Shown here in pieces: positions 25,266 to 34,650 of a stretch of 57,434 nucleotides of DNA. The notes beneath the pieces were generated by a model that did no database searches, had not been told where the DNA came from, and was given only the letters and a program-made list of their open reading frames with translations. Each line of letters begins with the position of its first letter. Positions within the stretch are counted from its first letter, which is position 1. This stretch comes from Nitrosopumilaceae archaeon AB1(1) (GTDB lineage: Archaea > Thermoproteota > Nitrososphaeria > Nitrososphaerales > Nitrosopumilaceae): the NCBI GenBank assembly GCA_033471095.1, contig CP136752.1:67838-125271 (forward strand), given 5' to 3'. The position numbers and the translations under genes were made by a program.

Positions 25266-26622
25266 AAAGTTCGGGGAGGAAAACCCCTATTCATCAACAA
25301 AGCTCTGCCAAGAGCTCGCTTCATAGGTTATCACTCTAATTTCGCTTTTGCGCGCTTGCTTGCTGCATTAATTTTAACGCATTCATATCGCCAAACCCAT
25401 CTACATACAATTCTCTTTTTATGGATGCAGTTTGTTTTTTCTGCATTCATTTTTCAGATGTATTGATGAAATGAATGGAGTGCCTGGGCTGCTCGTAGAG
25501 TATAAAGACGTGAACCTCGGGCCCCATATGTGGAGATTAAGGACGTGAATCTATACTCCTTGATTGGACGCTCATTCATTTCCACCAAATGGATTCGTTT
25601 CATCATTCGTTGGAATGATCAAAATGAATTCAAGTCTGCCACTTGGAGAGATTACGTGCTCCTACTCTTCCAACATTATTTCAAAGTCATTTTGATCAAA
25701 ATGACTTCGAACGTGTGCCACTTGGAGAAATTACTTTTCTCTCTTCAAGTGGGCAATTTTTGTCCAACTCCCTAGCGAGTTCCACCGGAATGGACAAGGA
25801 GAAGTTGGACAAAACAAAGACTTTCTTTTTTTGATGGAAATGCATGGCACGCGGACTGTTGTCGCTCTCTCCCTAGTATCTCAATGATACTAAAAAAACG
25901 CACAGTATCTCCACAATTATGGGGGTGCTGTGCGTTTACTTTTACCCATCGAAAAAACAGCTGATTGTTTTCTGTGTTTTTGAATAAGCTCAAAAGTAAG
26001 AGGCGCAAACATGGGGGGCTGGATACACATGATGACGGTGTCCACCTCCATCCAAACTCAATCCCTCTATTACCCCACTTAAAAAAAACATGGAGTACAG
26101 AAGGATAGGATGGACATCCCTTTCATGTGTGTCTCTTACCTGTTTATTGGTAATTTTTCAAAAAAACTACACATGAAGGTGATGCCAATACCCGTTGATT
26201 CATACTTGTTCTGTTAGATGAATGTGAGCAGTGAAGGATAATATGCCTGAGTATTCTTTCACTGTCCCCATAGGAAGAGACGGGTGGTACTTGGTAATCA
26301 AATACTATCTGTCGCTCTATAATCCTTATGTTGAATTTTTGGGTGCCTAGCGGGCGCGAGGCATAAATCTCTCTGAGGCGGGCTCTGAGAAAACCAATGC
26401 CTGGTTTCTATACTGTTTTACCAGTTTACTAGGGGATACCGAAGTTGCCCTCGGGGGGTCTATCTCCCTAAAGTGGAACGGTGTTTGTTAGGTTGCGTTG
26501 TTGGCGCAACCAACAAGGATTATCATTTGCAGAGGGAGTGTACGGAGTAGAGTGTTAACCCTACGGGGATATTTGGTACATCCTTGCCCAATGTTAACCC
26601 GACGGTATGAGAAACCCGCTTT
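25266..26622 (+). ncRNA. Candidate giant structured noncoding RNA, copy A (about 1.36 kb)
   Basis: No convincing protein is encoded here on either strand. The block is far richer in G+C than its surroundings (94 of 180 bases in 26341-26520, against 16 of 60 in the start of the next gene) and is packed with hairpins: 25301-25316, 25421-25450, 25602-25619, 25684-25707 (24-bp perfect palindrome), 25760-25769/25803-25812, 25875-25891, 25898-25912/25921-25935 (15 bp), 26122-26130/26169-26177, 26229-26240/26252-26264, 26391-26407, 26485-26497/26505-26516. Several stems contain G-T pairs that form G-U on the plus strand but A-C on the other, which orients the RNA. The ends can pair (25266-25275 with 26615-26622). 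Not recognised as a known class. Confidence 0.65.
26554..26605 (+). repeat. Short direct repeat at the 3' end of the structured RNA
   Basis: GTTAACCCTACGG (26554-26566) and GTTAACCCGACGG (26593-26605) differ by one base and lie 39 bases apart; the same pair occurs in copy B. They might be alternative pairing partners or protein-binding sites. Confidence 0.55.
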
Positions 26623-26635
26623 ACTTTGATACCCA

Positions 26636-26650
26636 TTTATAAAAATAAAA
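26636..26650 (+). promoter_or_regulatory. Candidate TATA box for the terminase ATPase gene, copy A
   Basis: An A/T run TTTATAAAAATAAAA lies about 45-58 bases before the TTG start of the terminase-like gene, just past the last hairpin of the structured block. It may separate the two transcription units. Confidence 0.35.
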
Positions 26651-26693
26651 TGATTTTATTCTTTAGTTCCTTTAATGATAAATAATTTTACCA

Positions 26694-27731
26694 TTGGTTA
26701 AAAAGAAGATATCAATATACCCACTCTTAGAGTCTGAAAAAATAGATGAAATTGAATCATCTGTTATACTTGGAGGTAATGCACTATGTGATAAATTAAG
26801 TACATTACAGTTCTGGTGTGGTAATAATACCTTACATCATACCAAAGAAAATTACCATGAAGATTATTGTTGTTTAACACATGTAGTTGGCCTACCACAA
26901 CATCCAGGAACTGGACTATCAGAACCACTGACACCATTTCAGGTGGATTTTTTTAATAAAGTAAATGATACAGTCTCCCAGCCAGAAGGTGTGGAAAAGT
27001 CTGACTGGTTGAGATTAGCCCATAAATTCCATCTTAACAAAGGACGTCAGATGGGATTTACAGAAATTGTACTAAGAGTAATTCAGTACTATTGTTTTTC
27101 TAGATATGCAGGAGCTAACGTTGGAATCATGGCAGCCACCAATGGTAATCTGGCACGAAAAGACCTTAGACGATTTTACAGACTATTTGCAAATATCAAA
27201 CCAGTATTAGAAGGACCACTAAAAGGCAGGGATATCAAACTAGTAAATGACACAGTTGTTGAGGCATTTCCAGCTAGTGAGGAAGCACTCACAGGGGATA
27301 CCAAATACAAATGCATATTCATGGATGAGGCAGCAAAATGGAAGCTAGTTGATGACACACCAGTCTTTAACAGTATCATGCCAATTGTGAGAAGTAACGG
27401 TTCTGATTTGTTTTTGGTATCTACTCCCAAAGGCCCAATCAAAATGTTTTATAAAATATTCAAAGACCCTCAAGACTTTGTTATGATGGTATATGATATT
27501 TGGGAGGCAGAAGGCAACCTGTTTACCAAAGCACAAATAGAAGACATGATTGCCTCCTCCAAAGAAGATCCCAATCAAGAGTATTTATGTAAATTTACCA
27601 TAGGCCAGGATTCAATATTTGGAATGATGGCAGACCAGAACAGAGGGGATGGATCATGGGGCGAATGGAATGTAGAGGATGATGATGAGGATGATCATTA
27701 CGTTGAAGATGATGATGATATAGAATGGTGA
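26694..27731 (+). CDS. Terminase large-subunit-like ATPase, copy A (no nuclease domain)
   Basis: A 345-residue protein with the ATPase core of viral DNA-packaging motors: PFQVDFFNKV, a Walker A-like HLNKGRQMGFTE, a Walker B YKCIFMDEAAKW with catalytic Glu, and the coupling motif VSTPKG. It ends after FGMM with a very acidic tail (DDDEDDHYVEDDDDIEW) instead of the RNase H-like nuclease domain. A separate nuclease-like fragment is encoded at 31388, about 3.7 kb downstream. It starts at a TTG 72 bases after the structured RNA. It differs from copy B at five residues in the Walker A region (EIVLRVIQYY against EIVPRVIQDH, and A to V nearby). Confidence 0.85.
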   Translation: MVKKKISIYPLLESEKIDEIESSVILGGNALCDKLSTLQFWCGNNTLHHTKENYHEDYCCLTHVVGLPQHPGTGLSEPLTPFQVDFFNKVNDTVSQPEGVEKSDWLRLAHKFHLNKGRQMGFTEIVLRVIQYYCFSRYAGANVGIMAATNGNLARKDLRRFYRLFANIKPVLEGPLKGRDIKLVNDTVVEAFPASEEALTGDTKYKCIFMDEAAKWKLVDDTPVFNSIMPIVRSNGSDLFLVSTPKGPIKMFYKIFKDPQDFVMMVYDIWEAEGNLFTKAQIEDMIASSKEDPNQEYLCKFTIGQDSIFGMMADQNRGDGSWGEWNVEDDDEDDHYVEDDDDIEW

Positions 27732-27814
27732 TAAATCAAAAATCTAATTAAATTAATTATTGGCTTTAAGCATTTTGGATCAGCTATATAGAAAAGTATC
27801 TTCAAAGTATTATA

Positions 27815-30800
27815 ATGCAAAAAAATAAACTAGTATTCATTGCAGCAATGGCACTAACTGTAATTGGCGCAACAACGTTTATTTTCTTAGAGGAATCAAT
27901 TTCTGTCTCTGATAGAATGGAGACAGAAAATACCGAAACTGTAAATGAAATCTCAATTAAAACAATAACCATGACAACTAAAAGTGGTCATTATAATACA
28001 GGTAGTCATATATTATGGCCAAAGGTTTCACTAGATTTTCCAACACAGGTACAAAAGGGAACTCCATTTGATGTAACTGCACATTGGACATGGGTAGAAT
28101 ATGAAATAGATGAAAATACAGGTGAGTATGTAATAGATGACGATACAGGCGAACTTGAAATATCAGAAACTGCATCTCAATATGACAACGAACTTGTTTC
28201 ATACGCTCATGATACTGAGCTTCAAACAAGTGTATTTAGTGGAACTGATTTTATAAATAATTCTGACTTTGCAATGACTGGTAATTCTACAGGATATCAG
28301 CTTGGTTGGGGTAATAATTACAATTTTTACGAACAACCAATGATTTATGATGAAGTGGGTCCTCACAGTAAAACCCTAACATATCAAATCGACAGTTTAC
28401 TTGATTTACAATATTTTCATGTTATAGGAGTTACTATAGGATTTGGTAATAATTTTGATTTGTATCTGCAGGAAAGTCCACTAGGGACGATAAACATTTC
28501 TGATTCTCCATTTGTACCTAGTGGTATGCAGAGCCCTCCTAATCCCGATGCAGTTAGATTAGCTGATTAAGACAGAATGCATGAATACGCACTTGCAGAG
28601 ATGGATGCAACTGGAAAAACATTTGATGAGTATTATTATCCTGAACCAACTGCAGATGAATTAGAAGATCTTGAAAAAGCGAGACAATTTGAATTTGAGA
28701 ATAGTAATGGTAAAACTATAGAGGATATTCCTGAAACTGCACAATATATCATGGATAATAATATTTCCAATATTGTGGATTATCTATTTAATGAATCATA
28801 CACCTTTGAGTTTATCGATGAATTTTTTACTTAATATCCTGACTTGATAGGACAGAGTTTCGAAAATATATTTTCTTACTTTTTACTTCCTTATGCATAT
28901 GCAGCTAGTGATGATATTAGCGTACGAGGATATTTTTATTTAAATGATGAGAATGAACGTTTAACATCTGCACAAAATGTAAAAGTTTGTGTATTAGAAT
29001 ATAATTCGGTTCTTCCTGCATATGCACAACAATTCAACAACCAAGAAATTTGTTCTACCACTAATAGTAGAGGGTATTATTCTTTAACAGTGCCAAATAT
29101 AGATATGGATAATCGTAACAGTCAACCTGATGTTAAAGTTATTTTTTCTTTAGAGAATGATAATTTCACAATTAAAAATTCAGATAGGATTAATATCAAT
29201 CAGGTTTTTTTTACAGCTAAACAAAAATCAAACGTGTCAGGCAATTCAGGATATATGGGATTGCATTATCCTTCAACTAGTCCTGATAACTATTCTGGAT
29301 TTCCAAGGGAAAAAATTTCAACAGCTTACTTGATCTATGATGAATTAAATTATGGATATGATAAAATAAATGAATATTTTGGTTATTCTGTGCCTTTTGT
29401 GACTGTAGAATGGGGTGATGAAAGATTAATAAAATCAACATTCTTCGACCATGAAACAAATACAATCATACTTAATCATAGGGTTGTTCCAACTTACAAT
29501 CATTTTATTGACGATGCTAAATCTCCTAATACAATTATGCATGAATACACACATAAAATACATCACTCAGTTTATGGTTTAGATTATAACACAGATTTAC
29601 CGTTAGGTACTGGATGTGATGACCATGGAGTAAATAGAATATCAAGTAATGAATGTGCATGGACAGAAGGGTTTGCACATTTTATGTCTGCTGTAGTGTA
29701 TAATGATCCTGTTTTAAAATTTTCATCATACTTACAATCAATTAACATCGAGAATGCAAAATATAATACATCACCAGACGGAACTGGAGGAACATCATTT
29801 CCAACAAATTCCTTAAACTTGGGAACTGCAAACGAGGGTTGGGTTGCATCTGCATTATGGGATATTTATGATGATTCCTTAGAGAGTGGAGATGATATGA
29901 ATGAGCAAAAATCAAAATTATGGATTGCATTTACTGATGTAAAAGAATCAACTGAAAATACTTATCCTGCATCCTCAATTTTAGAATTTAAAAATGATTG
30001 GAATGATAATGGTTATTCTAGTCTAGATAATGTGTTTAGTTTGAATAATTTAATTTCTGAAACCACTGTAACACCAACAGGCAGTACGATATTTTCTGAT
30101 GACTTTGAAGGTACACTATCTAACTGGACCTTAACTGGAGATGATGAGGATTGGGAGTTAAAACGAGGTAGCCAAACTGGTACTACAGGATATGTTGCAT
30201 CTTCTGATGATTGTGACAGAAATTGTTACATGGAGTCAATTACTATTGATGCAAGCCAAGCTGTAACACTTGGCTTTGATAGATACATAGATACAGGAGT
30301 TGATAGAAATGAAGGACTTAAAGTTTCAGTATCTACTGATGATGGCGCATCATATACTCAACTTGCATTTTACTCTCAAAATAATAACAAAGATGACTCT
30401 ATTTGGCACACTGAAACACTAGACATATCATCATATCAATCAAGTACATTCAAACTAAAATTTACAGGTGTATCGTCATACTATGATGATATTGTCAAGA
30501 TAGATAATGTTACTATCACCGGATCTTCTGAAAGTACTACAACATCATCCTCATCATTTGATGAGAACTTTGATGACTTAACAAATTGGAGCAAGTCTGG
30601 TGATAACAGATGGAATGTAGTATCTTCTTGGTATGAGGATTTACCACCAAACGGAGGTAATTTTATTTCTTCAAAAAATTGTGACAACTCTTGCATACTA
30701 ACCAGTGATACAATAGACTTGTCATCTTATTCATCTGCAACACTAGAGGTATCAAGATTTGTGGATAAATCCTTGGATAGAGGTGAATATCTATCCATTG

Positions 30801-30994
30801 AGGTGTATAATGGAAATACCTGGACTGAAATTGCAAAGTGGGGTGCAGATAACAATGAAGATACTGATGAATGGGAAGATGAATCTATAAACATCACAAG
30901 ATATTTGGATGACAACTTTAAGATAAAAATCACATCTTTGCAGAGCAGTAGTAGTGAAGATACAGGTCTAGACTATATCAGAATAGCTAATTGA
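27815..30994 (+). pseudogene. Secreted HExxH metalloprotease with MAM-like domains, copy A, two in-frame TAA codons
   Basis: One continuous frame of 1060 codons interrupted only by TAA at 28568-28570 and 28832-28834. It starts with a signal or anchor helix (KLVFIAAMALTVIGATTFIF). After a divergent N-terminal part comes the zinc site HEYTH at 29540-29554 with a downstream CAWTEGFAHF Glu, the gluzincin arrangement. The C-terminus has two beta-sandwich modules of about 140 residues, each starting near a FxxNWTLTG/LTNWSKSG motif. In copy B the second stop position reads AAA in EKYP. Likely a surface or virion protease that lost function, unless stops are read through. Confidence 0.8.
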
Positions 30995-31066
30995 TTATGA
31001 TATTTTGTAACATTTTAGCACACCAGCTAACCACAACTTAATACTATCTTCATATTATAATTTACC

Positions 31067-31240
31067 ATGGATATATTCCTAGACAAATTAGATGAGATTA
31101 TAAAATCATATGAGGAGATTGTACTTGATGATGCCACACCACAACAGACATCAGTATTGTACTCTATGATACTACTTGATTTGATGTATCTCAGATATGA
31201 TCCAACTGGAGAGAAGAGAAAACTATGGGCGATATCCTAA
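31067..31240 (+). CDS. Small acidic protein, copy A
   Basis: 57 residues from an ATG (MDIFLDKLDEIIKSYEEIVL), helical and acidic, ending in KLWAIS. It lies 70 bases after the metalloprotease and overlaps the next tiny gene by 16 bases. Identical in copy B. Size and position suit a viral accessory gene; function unknown. Confidence 0.5.
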   Translation: MDIFLDKLDEIIKSYEEIVLDDATPQQTSVLYSMILLDLMYLRYDPTGEKRKLWAIS

Positions 31241-31317
31241 AATCAGTATACATTGCATTATTTGGCAGTTTTGGAATTGGGATGATGGTTGGATATCTTA
31301 TTGGATTGTTAAAATAA
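31225..31317 (+). CDS. 30-residue single-span membrane peptide, copy A
   Basis: MGDILKSVYIALFGSFGIGM followed by MVGYLIGLLK: one membrane helix with glycine zipper spacing. It overlaps the preceding gene in a different frame. Similar tiny membrane proteins act as holin-like or coat peptides in viruses, but nothing here proves this. Identical in copy B. Confidence 0.45.
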   Translation: MGDILKSVYIALFGSFGIGMMVGYLIGLLK

Positions 31318-31387
31318 TTACTATAACTGTAATTACTTCTACAATACCTGATGCCCAAAAGAAGTATCACAAAGAGTGAAAAAATTA

Positions 31388-31576
31388 ATGTCAATAGGGG
31401 AGCGAAAGGCTAGTACGATTCGAATAATTTGTGGTGATCCAGGAAGAACCAACGACCCATTTGGTGTAGTTGGTGTAGAGTTAGACTTGGATACTCGAAG
31501 AATTCGAATAAGACTTGCAAGACAATTTCTAAAATTAATTTATGCTCAAACTTCAAATTATATCCTACCGGTATAA
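31388..31576 (+). pseudogene. Terminase nuclease-domain N-terminal fragment, copy A
   Basis: From an ATG the protein reads IRIICGDPGRTNDPFGVVGV, like the first strand of the RNase H-fold nuclease domain of terminases (Asp after the strand, then D-P-F-G-V-V-G). It is cut after LARQF, where the unit ends. The last residues (YAQTSNYILPV) come from the following copy and are junction artefacts. This would be the nuclease half missing from the ATPase gene at 26694. Confidence 0.55.
31526..31541 (+). repeat. 16-bp boundary repeat, A/B junction
   Basis: TTTCTAAAATTAATTT, located where the terminase-nuclease fragment of copy A meets the exonuclease fragment of copy B. The sequence to its left matches the left side of the right boundary, and the sequence to its right matches the right side of the left boundary, as expected of a head-to-tail junction. 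Confidence 0.8.
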
Positions 31577-31784
31577 AATCAAAATCATAACTACTAACAA
31601 TATTTGTTTGTTGCATAAACTGATCTAACATGGTTTTTTCATCTGATTCCCATTCTTTTAGAATATGTATATCTCCAATTAGTTTCCCTGTATTTCTTTC
31701 TAATTCTGCCCACTGTATTGTAATAATTTTATCCTTAACTTCATCTAAACCCGTTGTCTCTATATCTAAATAATAACTAGTCAA
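31542..31784 (-). pseudogene. DnaQ-like exonuclease N-terminal fragment, copy B
   Basis: The same N-terminal sequence as at 24608-24949 (YYLDIETTGLDEVKDK to GYNLKFEHK), ending at the A/B junction; beyond it the frame runs antisense to the nuclease fragment and is meaningless. A by-product of the tandem duplication. Confidence 0.7.
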
Positions 31785-32078
31785 ATCTATTATTATTAAA
31801 CAATTATGGCTTTAACCATTTCCCAAAAAGTATTTAGCATACTTCCCTTTTAAGATAAACCATTTTTCACTCTAGGTTTGTTTAATTATTACTATACTGA
31901 TAATGAAACGGAGAATGGCCACACTAATGACACGTATTGTGCATTAAAGATTGTGTTCCAGTTTAAACGAATACTGCCTCAAAACGATGAACTAACTTAT
32001 GTGACCATTAATGGCCAATTCTCAATTTTCTATACTATACACTAGTAATTAATCATTTATTGAAAATTTTACGCTATG

Positions 32079-32093
32079 TTTTAATATAAATTA
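32079..32093 (+). promoter_or_regulatory. Candidate TATA box of the structured RNA, copy B
   Basis: The same TTTTAATATAAATTA as in copy A, at the same distance from the structured block. Confidence 0.45.
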
Positions 32094-32100
32094 TTTTTTA

Positions 32101-33458
32101 AAAGTTCGGGAGGAAAACCCCTATTCATCAACAAAGCTCTGCCAAGAGCTCGCTTCATAGGTTATCACTCTAATTTCGCTTTTGCGCGCTTGCTTGCTGC
32201 ATTAATTTTAACGCATTCATATCGCCAAACCCATCTACATACAATTCTCTTTTTATGGATGCAGTTTGTTTTTTCTGCATTCATTTTTCAGATGTATTGA
32301 TGAAATGAATGGAGTGCCGGGGCTGCTCGTAGAGTATAAAGACGTGAACCTCGGCCCCATATGTGGAGATTAAGGACGTGAATCTATACTCCTTGATTGG
32401 ACGCTCATTCATTTCCACCAAATGGATTCGTTTCATCATTCGTTGGAATGATCAAAATGAATTCAAAAGTCTGCCACTTGGAGAGATTACGTGCTCCTAC
32501 TCTTCCAACATTATTTCAAAGTCATTTTGATCAAAATGACTTCGAACGTGTGCCACTTGGAGAAATTACTTTTCTCTCTTCAAGTGGGCAATTTTTGTCC
32601 AACTCCCTAGCGAGTTCCACCGGAATGGACAAGGAGAAGTTGGACAAAACAAAGACTTTCTTTTTTTGATGGAAATGCATGGCACGCGGACTGTTGTCGC
32701 TCTCTCCCTAGTATCTCAATGATACTAAAAAAACGCACAGTATCTCCACAATTATGGGGGTGCTGTGCGTTTACTTTTACCCATCGAAAAAACAGCTGAT
32801 TGTTTTCTGTGTTTTTGAATAAGCTCAAAAGTAAGAGGCGCAAACATGGGGGGGCTGGATACACATGATGACGGTGTCCACCTCCATCCAAACTCAATCC
32901 CTCTATTACCCCACTTAAAAAAAACATGGAGTACAGAAGGATAGGATGGACATCCCTTTCATGTGTGTCTCTTACCTGTTTATTGGTAATTTTTCAAAAA
33001 AACTACACATGAAGGTGATGCCAATACCCGTTGATTCATACTTGTTCTGTTAGATGAATGTGAGCAGTGAAGGATAATATGCCTGAGTATTCTTTCACTG
33101 TCCCCATAGGAAGAGACGGGTGGTACTTGGTAATCAAATACTATCTGTCGCTCTATAATCCTTATGTTGAATTTTTGGGTGCCTAGCGGGCGCGAGGCAT
33201 AAATCTCTCTGAGGCGGGCTCTGAGAAAACCAATGCCTGGTTTCTATACTGTTTTACCAGTTTACTAGGGGATACCGAAGTTGCCCTCGGGGGGTCTATC
33301 TCCCTAAAGTGGAACGGTGTTTGTTAGGTTGCGTTGTTGGCGCAACCAACAAGGATTATCATTTGCAGAGGGAGTGTACGGAGTAGAGTGTTAACCCTAC
33401 GGGGATATTTGGTACATCCTTGCCCAATGTTAACCCGACGGTATGAGAAACCCGCTTT
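32101..33458 (+). ncRNA. Candidate giant structured noncoding RNA, copy B
   Basis: The second copy of the structured block, about 1.36 kb. It differs from copy A by a handful of changes (one G fewer near the 5' end, T to G and loss of one G in the region matching 25483-25524, two extra A after GAATTC, one extra G in a G run). None disrupts the hairpins listed for copy A, and the closing pairs AAAG/CTTT and CGGG/CCCG are kept. Confidence 0.63.
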
Positions 33459-33529
33459 ACTTTGATACCCATTTATAAAAATAAAATGATTTTATTCTTT
33501 AGTTCCTTTAATGATAAATAATTTTACCA

Positions 33530-34567
33530 TTGGTTAAAAAGAAGATATCAATATACCCACTCTTAGAGTCTGAAAAAATAGATGAAATTGAATCATCTGT
33601 TATACTTGGAGGTAATGCACTATGTGATAAATTAAGTACATTACAGTTCTGGTGTGGTAATAATACCTTACATCATACCAAAGAAAATTACCATGAAGAT
33701 TATTGTTGTTTAACACATGTAGTTGGCCTACCACAACATCCAGGAACTGGACTATCAGAACCACTGACACCATTTCAGGTGGATTTTTTTAATAAAGTAA
33801 ATGATACAGTCTCCCAGCCAGAAGGTGTGGAAAAGTCTGACTGGTTGAGATTAGCCCATAAATTCCATCTTAACAAAGGACGTCAGATGGGATTTACAGA
33901 AATTGTACCAAGAGTAATTCAGGACCATTGTTTTTCTAGATATGCAGGAGTTAACGTTGGAATCATGGCAGCCACCAATGGTAATCTGGCACGAAAAGAC
34001 CTTAGACGATTTTACAGACTATTTGCAAATATCAAACCAGTATTAGAAGGACCACTAAAAGGCAGGGATATCAAACTAGTAAATGACACAGTTGTTGAGG
34101 CATTTCCAGCTAGTGAGGAAGCACTCACAGGGGATACCAAATACAAATGCATATTCATGGATGAGGCAGCAAAATGGAAGCTAGTTGATGACACACCAGT
34201 CTTTAACAGTATCATGCCAATTGTGAGAAGTAACGGTTCTGATTTGTTTTTGGTATCTACTCCCAAAGGCCCAATCAAAATGTTTTATAAAATATTCAAA
34301 GACCCTCAAGACTTTGTTATGATGGTATATGATATTTGGGAGGCAGAAGGCAACCTGTTTACCAAAGCACAAATAGAAGACATGATTGCCTCCTCCAAAG
34401 AAGATCCCAATCAAGAGTATTTATGTAAATTTACCATAGGCCAGGATTCAATATTTGGAATGATGGCAGACCAGAACAGAGGGGATGGATCATGGGGCGA
34501 ATGGAATGTAGAGGATGATGATGAGGATGATCATTACGTTGAAGATGATGATGATATAGAATGGTGA
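33530..34567 (+). CDS. Terminase large-subunit-like ATPase, copy B (no nuclease domain)
   Basis: 345 residues, the same as copy A except for a few positions between about 125 and 142, including EIVPRVIQDH in place of EIVLRVIQYY. Walker A-like GRQMGFTE, Walker B CIFMDEAA and STPKG are intact, and the acidic tail is identical. All listed substitutions lie just after the Walker A region, so one copy may be mutated in a functional place. Confidence 0.85.
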   Translation: MVKKKISIYPLLESEKIDEIESSVILGGNALCDKLSTLQFWCGNNTLHHTKENYHEDYCCLTHVVGLPQHPGTGLSEPLTPFQVDFFNKVNDTVSQPEGVEKSDWLRLAHKFHLNKGRQMGFTEIVPRVIQDHCFSRYAGVNVGIMAATNGNLARKDLRRFYRLFANIKPVLEGPLKGRDIKLVNDTVVEAFPASEEALTGDTKYKCIFMDEAAKWKLVDDTPVFNSIMPIVRSNGSDLFLVSTPKGPIKMFYKIFKDPQDFVMMVYDIWEAEGNLFTKAQIEDMIASSKEDPNQEYLCKFTIGQDSIFGMMADQNRGDGSWGEWNVEDDDEDDHYVEDDDDIEW

Positions 34568-34650
34568 TAAATCAAAAATCTAATTAAATTAATTATTGGC
34601 TTTAAGCATTTTGGATCAGCTATATAGAAAAGTATCTTCAAAGTATTATA

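Larger units (their letters stand above)
24691..31541. repeat. Tandem element, copy A
   Basis: The first of two direct copies of a unit. The left part (about 24692-27915) matches 31527-34751 almost base for base, and the right part (about 30188-31541) matches 37588-38950. Only the middle of the metalloprotease gene differs. Contents in order: exonuclease fragment (minus), structured noncoding block, terminase ATPase, metalloprotease, two tiny genes, terminase-nuclease fragment. No integrase is present. Confidence 0.93.

Noticed and set aside
25530-26008. Several frames of 60-106 codons on both strands in the structured block (also 32397-32927)
   Set aside because: They overlap the hairpins, change length between the two copies because of small indels, and have no protein-like composition.
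25266-26622. RNase P RNA-like pieces at the ends of the structured block (GAGGAAA-type 5' segment, GAAACCCGCTTTA-type 3' segment)
   Set aside because: The block is about four times too long for RNase P RNA, and the internal conserved regions are not recognisable; the similarity is probably chance.
25266-26622. Group II or group I intron
   Set aside because: No domain V-like hairpin, no intron-encoded reverse transcriptase or homing endonuclease, and no interrupted exon around it.
28568-28834. TAA reassigned to a sense codon
   Set aside because: All housekeeping genes in the window use TAA as a normal terminator, so a general code change is excluded.
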